From an uncultured Oscillospiraceae bacterium (GTDB lineage Bacteria; Bacillota; Clostridia; Oscillospirales; Ruminococcaceae): DNA of 64,000 bases. A model generated the notes under the pieces. The model was not told where the DNA came from and ran no database searches. It saw only the letters and a program-made list of their open reading frames with translations. This document shows positions 1-8,689 of the stretch, piece by piece; position 1 is the first letter of the stretch; the number at the start of each line of letters is the position of its first letter. A program made the translations under genes and the position numbers. The stretch covers positions 1-64,000 of the forward strand of contig UQBC01000005.1 of NCBI GenBank assembly GCA_900539195.1. Direction: 5' to 3'.

Positions 1-84
1 GTGGCACAAATGGCTGACGACCTGTACGGGGGCTACGCCCCTGCGACCCCATTTTTAAAAATTATATAGGTTTTTCGACAGCCT
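1..84. repeat. MITE-like dispersed element, copy 1 (right end only)
   Basis: This is the right-hand end of a modular dispersed element that continues beyond the window. From about base 31 to 84 it is base-for-base identical to the end of copy 3 near 27367-27420, including the terminal TTTTTCGACAGCCT. Its first 30 bases match the internal module of copies 4 and 5. It abuts a terminator hairpin at 89-110, as copies 3, 4 and 5 do. The left end and any flanking duplication lie outside the window. Confidence 0.8.
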
Positions 85-88
85 AAAA

Positions 89-110
89 TGAGCCGTCTGA
101 AAACGGCTCA
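89..110 (-). terminator. Terminator hairpin of the zinc-ribbon gene
   Basis: TGAGCCGT and ACGGCTCA arms around a short loop are followed on the minus strand by ATTTTA. The hairpin sits 21 bases beyond the stop of the minus-strand gene and touches repeat copy 1. Confidence 0.6.
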
Positions 111-130
111 TAGTTATATCTTAATCGTAT

Positions 131-1609
131 TTACATATTTCTTTTCTTGCCGCAAGTTGTGCAGAACAACGCACCGTCGGGAAGCTTTGCTCCGCAACCT
201 GTGCAGAATGCCGCAGGAGCGTTGTTTACCCTGTAACCGCAGTTGGAGCAGAATATTGCGCCCTGCGAAAGCGCATTGCCGCAATTGACGCAAAAGCCTG
301 CCGGTTCAGGTTCGGAGGGAGTTCCGGGCTGTGTAGTTTCATTTGCAGGCTTAACGGGCGCCTCCTGCTGTACAACCTCAGGCACAGGCTCTGCGGACGC
401 CTCCTGCTGTGCGACCTCAGGCACAGGCTCTGCGGACGTCTCCTGCTGTGCGACCTCAGGCGCAGGCTCTGCGGACGCCTCCTGCTGTGCGACCTCAGGC
501 ACAGGCTCTGCGGACGCCTCCTGCTGTGCGGCCTCAGGCACAGGCTCTGTGAACGCCTCCTGCTGTGCGGCCTCAGACACAGGCTCTGCGAACGCCTCCT
601 GCTGTGCGACCTCAGGCGCAGGCTCTGTGAACGCCTCCTGCTGTGCGGCCTCAGGCGCAGGCTCTGCGGACGCCTCCTGCTGTGCGACCTCAGACACAGG
701 CTCTGTGAACGCCTCCTGCTGTGCGACCTCAGGCACAGACTCTGCATAACCGGGCACAGGCTGTGAATTCATTACAGGTACGGGAGCAACCGGATGCGCA
801 AGCATTTCCGGTGTAAGAACCGTTGTTTCTCCGGAAGTGCTCTGATATTGAGCATTCTGCTGATACTGCTGAGGGTAGCCCTGCTGAGCATTCTGCCGAT
901 ATTGCTGAGGATAACCCTGCTGAACATTCTGTCCGTACTGCTGAGGATAACCCTGCTGAACATTCTGCTGATACTGCTGAGGATAACCCTGCTGAACATT
1001 CTGCTGACACTGCTGAGGATAACCCTGCTGAACATTCTGTCCGTACTGCTGAATATTCGGCTGACCGTAAGGCTGATAGGGATTATACTGCGGCACGCCC
1101 TGAGGAACCGCCGCACCTCTTATTTTCCCGTTTGCGCCATTATACTTGCCTCTTGCAGAACTGTTGACAACAAATGCGATAATGCCGAGCAGACCCGCAA
1201 CGCCAAAATAAAGTCCATAGAAAAGTATTATCATACCTGCCGACAGATCGCCCGAAGCAAAGCTGTCAAGCGGCATACCGAACCTTATCGGTGTCAGTAG
1301 AATTGCAAGCAGAGTTTCCTGCACTGAAAATGAAGCGTCAGCAAAAGCGCCTGCCGACGTAAGCAGTGAAAGCACAGAAACAACAAAAAAAACAAGTATA
1401 GAGCCTATACCGCCGACAAAATCAATTATCGATATTATCTGAGCAAGGATCTTGACACCAGCGTGTTTACCCTTACTGTAAATCGGTGCAAGAACAAAAC
1501 ATACTATTGATGTAACTGCTATGGCTATAGCGGCCCAGAACATAACCGTCGTGACCAGCATCTTGTCCGACAGATATTCCAATATGTATTCTGTATGTGA
1601 ATTCAGCAT
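131..1609 (-). CDS. Membrane protein with tandem repeats and two C-terminal zinc ribbons
   Basis: A 492-residue protein of unknown function. The start is the ATG at 1609, preceded by GGGAGG; an upstream in-frame ATG at 1663 lacks a ribosome binding site. The first ~165 residues hold about four hydrophobic segments. Next come a Q/Y/P-rich stretch with six 12-residue repeats (YPQQYQQNVQQG type) and ten 13-residue repeats (EPVPEVAQQEASA type). The C-terminus has two double-CxxC zinc ribbons (CVNC...CSNCG and CTGC...CTTCG), the zinc_ribbon_2 type common in Firmicute membrane proteins. The repeats probably form a flexible cytoplasmic linker between the membrane domain and the ribbons (inference). 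It is transcribed divergently from glmS. Confidence 0.8.
   Translation of the reverse strand: MLNSHTEYILEYLSDKMLVTTVMFWAAIAIAVTSIVCFVLAPIYSKGKHAGVKILAQIISIIDFVGGIGSILVFFVVSVLSLLTSAGAFADASFSVQETLLAILLTPIRFGMPLDSFASGDLSAGMIILFYGLYFGVAGLLGIIAFVVNSSARGKYNGANGKIRGAAVPQGVPQYNPYQPYGQPNIQQYGQNVQQGYPQQCQQNVQQGYPQQYQQNVQQGYPQQYGQNVQQGYPQQYRQNAQQGYPQQYQQNAQYQSTSGETTVLTPEMLAHPVAPVPVMNSQPVPGYAESVPEVAQQEAFTEPVSEVAQQEASAEPAPEAAQQEAFTEPAPEVAQQEAFAEPVSEAAQQEAFTEPVPEAAQQEASAEPVPEVAQQEASAEPAPEVAQQETSAEPVPEVAQQEASAEPVPEVVQQEAPVKPANETTQPGTPSEPEPAGFCVNCGNALSQGAIFCSNCGYRVNNAPAAFCTGCGAKLPDGALFCTTCGKKRNM
357..746 (-). repeat. Ten 39-bp coding repeats (13-residue PEST-like units)
   Basis: Ten head-to-tail 39-bp units encode E-P-[VA]-[PS]-E-[VA]-A-Q-Q-E-A-[SF]-[AT]. 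Differences between units fall at a few positions, which suggests expansion by slippage or unequal recombination. The unit length keeps frame, so copy number can vary without breaking the gene. Several antisense open frames here are by-products of the repeat. Confidence 0.85.
846..1062 (-). repeat. 36-bp coding repeats (Q/Y/P/G-rich 12-residue units)
   Basis: About six 36-bp units encode YPQQ[YC][QGR]QN[VA]QQG in the membrane-proximal linker of the same protein. This is a second independent in-frame tandem array; it is low complexity and probably disordered. Confidence 0.8.
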
Positions 1610-1687
1610 AGCTTTTCCTCCCAAAAGAACATTCACGCTCTTTTTTATAAAATTATTCCTCACAAATCCAACTGTTTGTGCTACTTT

Positions 1688-1716
1688 ATTTTAACATGAA
1701 CTGTCTGCCGTGTCAA
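1688..1716 (-). promoter_or_regulatory. Promoter of the zinc-ribbon gene
   Basis: On the minus strand, TTGACA, 17 bases, TAAAAT. The -10 lies 79 bases upstream of the chosen ATG, back to back with the glmS promoter. Confidence 0.7.
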
Positions 1717-1736
1717 CATCAATTGCAACGCTACGC

Positions 1737-1765
1737 TTGCCTTTTGGCTGTAAATGTGTTATACT
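1737..1765 (+). promoter_or_regulatory. Promoter of glmS
   Basis: TTGCCT, 17 bases, TATACT. The leader to glmS is about 105 bases. I looked for the glmS ribozyme core in it and did not find one. Confidence 0.65.
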
Positions 1766-1877
1766 GTGTTTTGTATAAGCTGACGGCTTTGTACTTATTG
1801 AAGAAAAATCAGAATATTATATTTATAGCGTATATCTCGGATATACCGACTCCGGTTTATGAAAGGCGGAAAAAACT

Positions 1878-3701
1878 ATGTGTGGAATAGTAGGATATGT
1901 AGGTGCAAAAGAATGCACCGCAATACTTGTAAACTCGCTCACAAAGCTCGAATACAGAGGTTATGACTCGGCAGGTATAGCCGTGTTTGAGGGCGACAGG
2001 ATAAAAACCGTCAAGGCAAAGGGCAAGCTCAAGGACGGACTTATCGAAAAGCTGTCACACGAGCCTCATTTCACAGCTACGGCAGGTATAGGTCATACAC
2101 GCTGGGCAACGCACGGAGAACCCAGCGACATCAACTCCCACCCTATAGGAAACGGCAGAGTATCCATCGTTCATAACGGTATAATCGAAAACTACCGCAA
2201 GCTCAAGGATTTTCTTATATCAAAGGGCTACGGCTTTGAAAGCCAGACAGACACAGAAGCTGTTGCAAAGCTCCTCGACTATAATTACAACGGTGATCCT
2301 GTTGATACTATAATAAAGACAATCGCCGATATCGAGGGTGCGTATTCACTCGGCATAATGTTCAGAGAACATAAAAACCGCATATTTGCGGCAAGAAAAG
2401 AAAGTCCTCTGATAGTCGGCAAGGGCAACGGAGAGATGTTCATAGCCTCCGATGTTACGGCTATAATCGAATATACAAGAGAATACTATCTGCTTGAGCC
2501 GGGAGAGGTTGCGGATATAACAGCTGACGGCGTTGTGTTCTACGATATGCACAAGAATGTCATCGAAAAGGAATTACAGGTTGCTACATGGGATGTTTCG
2601 GCGGCTGAAAAGGGCGGTTATGCTCATTTTATGCTCAAGGAGATATGCGAACAGCCCGATGCTCTGAAAAAGACTATCAATCCCCGTATCAAGGGCGGTA
2701 TGCCTGACTTCTCCGAGTGCGGACTTACAGATGAGAAGCTGAGAAATTATCATCACATTTATATAGTAGGCTGTGGCTCTGCAATGCACGCAGGCATGGT
2801 AGGAAAATACGTTATAGAAAAGCTGGCACGCACTCCCGTTGTCGTGGATATTGCGTCCGAATTCCGTTATCGCGATCCTCTGCTTGCACCGGACGATCTT
2901 GTAGTTATTATCTCACAGTCCGGTGAAACGGCAGATACTCTTGCCGCTCTGAAGCTTGCAAATTCTATCGGCGCGGATACGCTTGCGATAGTAAACGTGG
3001 TAGGCTCGTCAATAGCAAGAGAAGCAAAGATGGTAATGTACACCCTTGCAGGTCCCGAAATATCGGTATGCTCCACAAAGGCGTATATGGTGCAGACAGC
3101 TTTTATGTATCTTCTTGCTTTCCGCGTAGCATACGCAAGGAATGTCATAGATGAAGCAGAATGCAGACAGCTTATATCCGAGCTTTCCGGAATTCCGTCA
3201 AAGGTACAGAAGTGCGTTGACGATCAGGCACAGTATCAGAAGGTTGCGTCAAAGCTTATGAGCGCGGACAGCCTGCTCTATATAGGCAGAGGTCTTGACT
3301 ATGCGCTCAGTATGGAGGGAAGCCTCAAGCTCAAGGAGATTTCTTATATTCACTCGGAAAGCTATGCCGCAGGCGAGCTCAAGCATGGCACTATTTCGCT
3401 TATCGAAGACGGTATGCCGGTCATCGCAGTTGCAACACAGCACGCTCTTTATGAAAAGACTATGAGCAACATAAAGGAAGTCAAAACAAGAGGTGCAACT
3501 GTAATAATGGTCTACAGCGAAGATATGAAGTTTGACGAAAACGATGTTGATTATCCCGTTACACTCCCTCTTGCAAGAGATCTTCTTATGCCGCTTGTGG
3601 CTGTAGTACCGTTACAGCTTATCGCATATTATACTGCGGCGCTCAAAAACTTTGATGTTGACCATCCGAGAAACCTTGCAAAATCGGTAACGGTCGAATA
3701 A
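1878..3701 (+). CDS. glmS: Glutamine-fructose-6-phosphate aminotransferase (isomerizing)
   Basis: Makes glucosamine-6-phosphate from fructose-6-phosphate and glutamine, the first step to UDP-GlcNAc and peptidoglycan. The N-terminal glutaminase domain starts MCGIVGYVG, giving the catalytic Cys after Met removal, and has the GHTRWATHG motif. Two SIS sugar-isomerase domains follow, with SQSGETADT near residue 345. The end, DVDHPRNLAKSVTVE, is the family's signature tail. At 607 residues it has the usual length. AAGGCGG precedes the ATG. It leads a three-gene run with an FkbM methyltransferase 21 bases downstream and an anchored protein after that. Confidence 0.97.
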   Translation: MCGIVGYVGAKECTAILVNSLTKLEYRGYDSAGIAVFEGDRIKTVKAKGKLKDGLIEKLSHEPHFTATAGIGHTRWATHGEPSDINSHPIGNGRVSIVHNGIIENYRKLKDFLISKGYGFESQTDTEAVAKLLDYNYNGDPVDTIIKTIADIEGAYSLGIMFREHKNRIFAARKESPLIVGKGNGEMFIASDVTAIIEYTREYYLLEPGEVADITADGVVFYDMHKNVIEKELQVATWDVSAAEKGGYAHFMLKEICEQPDALKKTINPRIKGGMPDFSECGLTDEKLRNYHHIYIVGCGSAMHAGMVGKYVIEKLARTPVVVDIASEFRYRDPLLAPDDLVVIISQSGETADTLAALKLANSIGADTLAIVNVVGSSIAREAKMVMYTLAGPEISVCSTKAYMVQTAFMYLLAFRVAYARNVIDEAECRQLISELSGIPSKVQKCVDDQAQYQKVASKLMSADSLLYIGRGLDYALSMEGSLKLKEISYIHSESYAAGELKHGTISLIEDGMPVIAVATQHALYEKTMSNIKEVKTRGATVIMVYSEDMKFDENDVDYPVTLPLARDLLMPLVAVVPLQLIAYYTAALKNFDVDHPRNLAKSVTVE

Positions 3702-3722
3702 TCACGGAAAAGGAATGTTCAA

Positions 3723-4811
3723 ATGTACGATATAACAGGCGCAGTTTCTCTGTGGGATCATCTGGCTGAAACCTCAAAGCCGATAATAATATACGGTATG
3801 GGTGACGGCGCACAGAAAATACTCGATGTATGCTCCTTGAAGAATGTAAAAATATCGGGATTCATGGCGAGCGACGACTTTGTGAGAGGTCACAGCTTTG
3901 CGGGCTTTGAGGTGAAAAAGCTGTCCGATATTGAACGGCAGTTCGGTGACTGTATCATACTCGTTGCTTTCGGCACTCATATTGACGAGGTGATACAGCG
4001 TATCATTGCCATTTCGGACAGGCACGAATTATACGCGCCCGATGTCCCGGTAATAGGCGGAGGATTATTTACAAAAGAATATGCCGAGGAGCACAGAGCC
4101 GAGCTTGAAAGAGTTTACTCGATGCTTGCGGACGAGAAATCAAAACAGGTTTTCGACGGCTGGCTTGAATATCGTATAACGGGAAGGATACAGCCGCTTT
4201 TACGCAATCAGACGGATAAAGCGGAAGGATATGAGATACTTTCGCTCGGCGGCAACGAAACCTATGCGGATCTCGGCGCATACAACGGCGACACGATAAC
4301 CGAGTTTCTGGAAGTGACGGGCGGACAGTTCAACAAGATTTTTGCGATGGAACCTGACGGGAAGAATTACGCAAAGATGAAACGCATACACTACAAGCTG
4401 AGCCCTTATGACTTCAGAACGGTGAATGCGGGTGCGTGGAGCTGTGATACGGTCTGCGAGTTCATATCAAAGGGCGGAAGAAATTCATCGCTTATCCCCT
4501 ATGAAAAAGGTAAGCCTGTCAATCCGTCACGGATAAAGGAGATAGAAATGCGCAGTCTTGACAGCTTTGTGAAGGACGAGCGTATAACTTATATAAAGTA
4601 TGACGTTGAGGGCAGCGAAAGCGAGGCTCTTGACGGCAGTAAGACGGTAATAAAACGTGACAAGCCGAAGCTGCTAGTTTCGCTCTATCATCGCACGGAG
4701 GATATGTTCGCCCTGCCCATAAAGGTAGCGGAGCTGAATCCGTCATACAAGCTGTATTTAAGGCAGCACCCGTATATTCCTGCGTGGGATATGAATCTTT
4801 ACTGCATATAA
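3723..4811 (+). CDS. FkbM-family SAM-dependent methyltransferase
   Basis: A 362-residue protein. Residues ~20-130 resemble a Rossmann-like nucleotide or sugar-sensor domain (IIIYGMGDGAQKILD). The C-terminal half carries FkbM methyltransferase signatures: YADLGAYNGDTITEF (SAM loop), IFAMEPDG, and YIKYDVEGSESEALDG with the acidic-Gly motif. Proteins with this two-part layout occur in surface polysaccharide or glycan modification; the substrate cannot be told here. It lies 21 bases after glmS and 23 before the next gene, so it is probably cotranscribed. Confidence 0.85.
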   Translation: MYDITGAVSLWDHLAETSKPIIIYGMGDGAQKILDVCSLKNVKISGFMASDDFVRGHSFAGFEVKKLSDIERQFGDCIILVAFGTHIDEVIQRIIAISDRHELYAPDVPVIGGGLFTKEYAEEHRAELERVYSMLADEKSKQVFDGWLEYRITGRIQPLLRNQTDKAEGYEILSLGGNETYADLGAYNGDTITEFLEVTGGQFNKIFAMEPDGKNYAKMKRIHYKLSPYDFRTVNAGAWSCDTVCEFISKGGRNSSLIPYEKGKPVNPSRIKEIEMRSLDSFVKDERITYIKYDVEGSESEALDGSKTVIKRDKPKLLVSLYHRTEDMFALPIKVAELNPSYKLYLRQHPYIPAWDMNLYCI

Positions 4812-4834
4812 AACTATGTCTGAAAGGGAAATGA

Positions 4835-5551
4835 ATGAAAAAAATCGTACTTGTTATCCTGCTTGTGCTTGTTACCGCAGGAATAGGACTTTTGCTGTAT
4901 ATGCTGCTTACACGCACAACTCCCGTGTACGCCGGCAGCAGCAGGGAAATTATAAGTGACGGCTCAAATTTTGCCGTTTCGGCAAGCTATTATTCGGGGC
5001 TTGATAAGGCAGAGGTCGACACTGCCCTGCTTGATGTGCAGGACGGCGTAGAAGGCGCATTGACGGCTTATGACGCAATTCTTGCAAAGGGAACGCCCGT
5101 ATTCCACCCCACATTCAACATAGCTTTGTCGGACTACGGAACGGGTTATTTCGCCGTGCAGGGTTATGCGGAGGATATACCGCTCGATAATCAGAAGCAG
5201 GTAGGCTTCTACTGTGCCGACCTTACGCTTAATATATATACGGACGGAAACTCAAAGATAATATCCTTGCGGAACATAATGCCTACTGAGCTTACACGTC
5301 AGAATGTTACTCTTCCCGTAATATATGACGATGCGTTATCCGCAACGGCTCTTCTGAACGACAGCACAGATTTTGATATGAGCCTTGCTTTTCTTGACGG
5401 CAAGACAAGCACTACACTTACTTTTGAATGGACATATAATGTACGCTGCAGTGTTCCGCTGAATTTATCGGGACTTGACGAGCAGACGGTGAGCACCGAC
5501 ATTACATTCACAAACAACAACGGCGTTGTAACAGCCGCCTTTGCCGGTTAA
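4835..5551 (+). CDS. Membrane-anchored extracellular protein, unknown
   Basis: 238 residues. A short basic start (MKKIV) and one hydrophobic segment (~4-27) without a lipobox point to an N-terminal membrane anchor. The rest is polar, Thr/Asp/Ser-rich and predicted extracellular, with alternating beta-like patterns (TLNIYTDGNSKIISLRN; TTLTFEWTYNVRCSVPL). A ribosome binding site (GAAAGGGAAATG region) precedes the ATG. I recognise no family. Its place after glmS and the methyltransferase suggests an envelope role (inference). Confidence 0.75.
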   Translation: MKKIVLVILLVLVTAGIGLLLYMLLTRTTPVYAGSSREIISDGSNFAVSASYYSGLDKAEVDTALLDVQDGVEGALTAYDAILAKGTPVFHPTFNIALSDYGTGYFAVQGYAEDIPLDNQKQVGFYCADLTLNIYTDGNSKIISLRNIMPTELTRQNVTLPVIYDDALSATALLNDSTDFDMSLAFLDGKTSTTLTFEWTYNVRCSVPLNLSGLDEQTVSTDITFTNNNGVVTAAFAG

Positions 5552-5613
5552 TGCAAAAATCTAAATTACGAGTTGCACAGATTAAACATTTAATGGATAT
5601 TTTATAGTTGCCG

Positions 5614-5784
5614 CAGTCTTTTGACAAACCCATTAATAATCGGGGTCGCAGGGGCGAAGCCCCCGACAGGGACTAGGGGCGGTAGCCCCAGTGATATAGC
5701 CCCTTCCCAAGGGGAAGGGGTTTGGGGTTAGGGATAAAGAATTTGCTCTGTTTTTATAAAAAAACAAACTTTTTTTACAAGTTG
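5614..5784. repeat. MITE-like dispersed element, copy 2 (diverged)
   Basis: The only repeat content of the gap between 5551 and 5960. It is in the opposite orientation to copies 1 and 3, starting CAGTCTTTTGACAAACC and ending TACAAGTTG. Inside are the GGGGTCGCAGGGGCG and CCAAGGGGAAGGGG modules shared with copies 3 and 5. It is shorter (~171 bp) and more degraded. Flanking duplication is at best partial (ATAGTT/ATAGTAGTT). Confidence 0.7.
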
Positions 5785-5870
5785 ATAGTAGTTAATCGCT
5801 ATATTTAATTTTATTTGCAACGTTTTTTTGACGAAATTGCATAATTCTTTGCAAGAAAATTAAAAAACGC

Positions 5871-5899
5871 TTGCAAAACGGCTTCATTTGCATTATAAT
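5871..5899 (+). promoter_or_regulatory. Promoter of the aminotransferase gene
   Basis: TTGCAA, 17 bases, TATAAT. The expected transcription start is near 5906, so the in-frame ATG at 5906 cannot be the translation start. This supports 5960. Confidence 0.8.
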
Positions 5900-5959
5900 T
5901 AAAACATGGGTGCAGTGAAAAACTGCGTTAAAATTCTTTATTATAAGGAGTTTGCGATA

Positions 5960-7219
5960 ATGGAAAAGAATGAACTGATAAAGCTGAATGAAGAAGCTAA
6001 AAAGCAGTATGACGAGCTTTGCAAGCAGGGTCTGAAGCTGGATATGTCAAGAGGCAAGCCCTCTCCCGCACAGCTTGATTTATCACTTGATATGCTGACG
6101 CATTGTCTTGACGGTGATTATATGTCGGAAACCGGTGTTGACTGCCGTAACTACGGTGTGCTTGACGGTATAGAAGAAGCAAAAAGACTTTGTATGCCTA
6201 TGCTCGGTGTTGCTCACGATGAAATAATCATCGGCGGTAACTCAAGCCTTCAGCTTATGTACGATACAATGGCAAGAGCGATGCTGCTCGGCGTTCTCGG
6301 CGGCGACAAGCCCTGGGGAAAGAACGAAAAGGTGAAGTTCCTCTGCCCCGCTCCCGGTTATGACAGACATTTTGCTATCTGCCAGAGCCTCGGCATTGAG
6401 ATGATTACAGTACCTTATACCCCCGACGGTCCCGATATGGACGTTGTAGAAAAGCTGGTAAGCGAAGATGAGCTTATCAAGGGTATCTGGTGCGTACCTA
6501 TGTACAGCAACCCCGAAGGCATCACCTGCTCGGACGAAACGGTAAAGCGTTTTGCTAACCTTTCGCCTAAAGCAAAGGATTTCAGAATATTCTGGGATAA
6601 CGCTTACTGCGTTCATCACCTTACAGATACTCCCGACACTCTGCTGAACCTTCTTGAAGAAGCTAAAAAGACAGGCAAGCAGGATATGGTATTTATGTTT
6701 GCGTCCACATCGAAGATTTCATTCCCCGGCGGCGGTCTTGCATTCATCGGTGCGAGTGCGGAAAACATCAAGTTTATCAAGAGCCAGATGACATTCCAGA
6801 CTATCGGCTACGATAAGCTCAACCAGTTAAGACACGCTCGTTTCTTCAAGGATTTTGACGGCATAAAGGAGCATATGAAGAAGCACAGAGCTCTAATCGA
6901 GCCTAAGTTCAAGATTGTTCTTGATATGCTCGACAAGGAGATTGCTCCCACAGGATTCGGCTCATGGCACAAGCCCAACGGCGGTTATTTCATCTCATTC
7001 AACGGTCTTGACGGCACAGCAAAGCGTACTGTTGAGCTTTGCAAGCAGGCAGGAGTTGTTCTGACAGGCGCAGGTGCAACTTATCCTTACGGCAAGGATC
7101 CTCACGACAACAATATCCGTATCGCTCCGACATATCCTACCGAGGCAGAGCTTGCAAAGGCTATGGAAGTATTCTGCGTTGCAGTAAAGATTGCGGCTAC
7201 TGAATCGCTTTTAAAGTGA
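5960..7219 (+). CDS. PLP-dependent aminotransferase, aspartate aminotransferase Ic-like
   Basis: A 419-residue class I/II aminotransferase fold. It resembles the Aminotran_MocR/PF12897 group, whose studied members are aspartate aminotransferases. Visible signatures are LDMSRGKPSPAQLDLS near the N-terminus, GGNSSLQLMYDTMARA, WCVPMYSNPEGITCSDE, and the PLP-lysine region FASTSKISFPGGGLAF with the Schiff-base Lys. The substrate-binding Arg is likely in NNIRIAPTYP near the end. The start is set by AAGGAG before 5960. It is monocistronic, and the tRNA-Arg promoter begins 16 bases after its stop. Aspartate/2-oxoglutarate specificity is inferred from the family. Confidence 0.88.
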   Translation: MEKNELIKLNEEAKKQYDELCKQGLKLDMSRGKPSPAQLDLSLDMLTHCLDGDYMSETGVDCRNYGVLDGIEEAKRLCMPMLGVAHDEIIIGGNSSLQLMYDTMARAMLLGVLGGDKPWGKNEKVKFLCPAPGYDRHFAICQSLGIEMITVPYTPDGPDMDVVEKLVSEDELIKGIWCVPMYSNPEGITCSDETVKRFANLSPKAKDFRIFWDNAYCVHHLTDTPDTLLNLLEEAKKTGKQDMVFMFASTSKISFPGGGLAFIGASAENIKFIKSQMTFQTIGYDKLNQLRHARFFKDFDGIKEHMKKHRALIEPKFKIVLDMLDKEIAPTGFGSWHKPNGGYFISFNGLDGTAKRTVELCKQAGVVLTGAGATYPYGKDPHDNNIRIAPTYPTEAELAKAMEVFCVAVKIAATESLLK

Positions 7220-7235
7220 TTTCTCTTTCATAATG

Positions 7236-7264
7236 TTGACGAAACATTAAAATCGTGTTATAAT
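7236..7264 (+). promoter_or_regulatory. Promoter of tRNA-Arg
   Basis: TTGACG, 17 bases, TATAAT, directly upstream of the tRNA. A small GGGCTGA...TCAGCCC hairpin at 7269-7288 lies between promoter and tRNA, in the precursor's 5' leader. Confidence 0.85.
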
Positions 7265-7297
7265 AATAGGGCTGATTTACGTCAGCCCTTTATATTT

Positions 7298-7374
7298 ACG
7301 CCTGTAGCTCAGCTGGATAGAGCAATAGCCTCCGACGCTATGTGTCGTGCGTTCGAATCGCATCAGGCGTGCCA
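7298..7374 (+). tRNA. tRNA-Arg (anticodon CCG)
   Basis: A cloverleaf can be drawn: acceptor ACGCCTG/CAGGCGT, D arm GCTC...GAGC, anticodon stem ATAGC/GCTAT with loop CTCCGAC (anticodon CCG, reading CGG), and T arm GTGCG-TTCGAAT-CGCAT. The discriminator is G and CCA is encoded. It has its own promoter and terminator. It borders the island holding the Abi and MazF-like genes, but I saw no second copy of its 3' end that would mark an attachment site. Confidence 0.95.
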
Positions 7375-7381
7375 AAAAACT

Positions 7382-7419
7382 GCATCGCAATCAACCGTAT
7401 TTGATTGCGGTGCTTATTT
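7382..7419 (+). terminator. Terminator of tRNA-Arg
   Basis: GCATCGCAATCAA and TTGATTGCGGTGC arms (13 bp with G-U pairs) are followed by TTATTTTTTG. Confidence 0.9.
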
Positions 7420-7479
7420 TTTGTTGTCAGCCTTGCGAGGAGAACGCACAAAATTATAAATTTACTTAATAAAACAAAA

Positions 7480-7508
7480 TAAGGGCAACGTCAGCAACGC
7501 CACCCTTA
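7480..7508 (-). terminator. Probable terminator of the Abi-family gene
   Basis: TAAGGG...CCCTTA arms enclose a short GC-rich interior. The minus strand continues CCCTTATTTTGTTTTATT. It lies 43 bases past the stop of the minus-strand gene. Confidence 0.55.
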
Positions 7509-7550
7509 CAAAAGCTTACGCTTTTTGATATCAGTAATATTATACTCGTT

Positions 7551-8582
7551 TTATTTGAAATTGTCAACAACTTTTTTAAAAAAATCGAAAGAAGTTTTTA
7601 CCACGATATTTGTATCAAAGTAATCTTCATGATTTAATAATATATTATCCACAAATTCCGATATACTATCAAAACCATGCTTTTTTACATTTTTTGAAAC
7701 AACTTCATCATATGCTTTAAGCATACATACCAGTTCAAACATAGGACGACAGGAAAGTTTTTTATTTCGCTCTTCCTTGCCTATAGTCTTAATTTTTGCT
7801 ACAAACTGTGTTATTTCAGCAGAAGGCTTAGTTGTTCCTACATTCATATTATTCAGCAGGCAGTTATTGTGTGCACAAGCATTTCTTAGACTTTTTACAG
7901 CTTTTAAAATGCTGTTTGACGGAACGTTAACCTTATATAAAGGATACTGTTCGTTATAAAGTGAAACAAGTTTCAACAAATCGCCAAACGATATTATTTC
8001 TACAAGCACCCAGACAGGACAATCATATCTGCTGATTCGGGTTTTTAAAAATGTAGGTGTCTGTGATTTGTCAAATACATAGCACAAAGAAAAATATTTG
8101 TCAATTAAGCCGCCTGTGAATATAGAATCAGCCTTTCCTTCGATACTATCCAATACATCAGGAAATTTTTGAAAGAACAGATCTACTATATCGTATCCGT
8201 TTTCATCCGGATTATTTTCTATTGTTGTAATCAATTTTGTCTTTATAGCGTGTTCGATATCAACACACATATAAAAAGCTACTTTTCTCAGGTGCATATC
8301 TATTGAAGAAAGTTCTGTAAGATATGCAAAATCAAGTTTTATATATTTCCCTTTATCCTCGCCGCTTTGATGTTTTTCATAATTTTTTCTATATGAGGCG
8401 GTGCGAAGATAATTGTTGATATCTCTGAAATAATCAACAGCCGTATTTTTATCTATTATATTAAATGTTATGCCTTTTTCGTTTTGCAACTTATTTACCA
8501 ACTCATCAGCTGTTTTCTTTGGCTTAATGTTTCTGTCCAATTGTATCACCGTCCCTGCGGTGATTATATCATATTTCGACAT
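7551..8582 (-). CDS. Abi-family (AbiD/AbiF-like) HEPN protein
   Basis: 343 residues. The N-terminal half has the Abi_2 pattern (paired Lys-rich start, Y-F-R-D-I-N-N-Y-L-R and FAYLTELSSIDMHLRKVAF). RNACAHNN near residue ~235 matches the HEPN R-x4-H nuclease signature. Such proteins act in abortive phage defence or as RNA-cutting toxins. The gene is more AT-rich than its neighbours, sits beside a tRNA and is transcribed alone, all consistent with acquisition. No good SD is visible before the ATG at 8582. Structured abiF RNAs often precede such genes, but I could not fold one in the AT-rich leader. Function is inferred from family. Confidence 0.8.
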   Translation of the reverse strand: MSKYDIITAGTVIQLDRNIKPKKTADELVNKLQNEKGITFNIIDKNTAVDYFRDINNYLRTASYRKNYEKHQSGEDKGKYIKLDFAYLTELSSIDMHLRKVAFYMCVDIEHAIKTKLITTIENNPDENGYDIVDLFFQKFPDVLDSIEGKADSIFTGGLIDKYFSLCYVFDKSQTPTFLKTRISRYDCPVWVLVEIISFGDLLKLVSLYNEQYPLYKVNVPSNSILKAVKSLRNACAHNNCLLNNMNVGTTKPSAEITQFVAKIKTIGKEERNKKLSCRPMFELVCMLKAYDEVVSKNVKKHGFDSISEFVDNILLNHEDYFDTNIVVKTSFDFFKKVVDNFK

Positions 8583-8689
8583 AAAAGTAAACAGAAATGC
8601 TTATATTTGTAATCATATATTCATTAATCGGCAGTTTACTATACTAATTTAATATCAAATACAGATTGTCATCCTTGTTCAAATTTAGT

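Noticed and set aside
357..746. Regular 39-bp spacing suggesting a CRISPR array
   Set aside because: Units are contiguous with no unique spacers and encode an in-frame peptide repeat; no cas genes are in the window.
243..749. Long plus-strand open frame rich in Cys/Ala/Ser (168 residues) over the repeat region
   Set aside because: Antisense by-product of a 39-bp repeat without stops in several frames; no ribosome binding site, and the composition is an artefact. The minus-strand gene has clear domains.
1766..1877. glmS ribozyme or riboswitch upstream of glmS
   Set aside because: The ~105-base leader has none of the ribozyme's conserved core, and no long-range stems were found.
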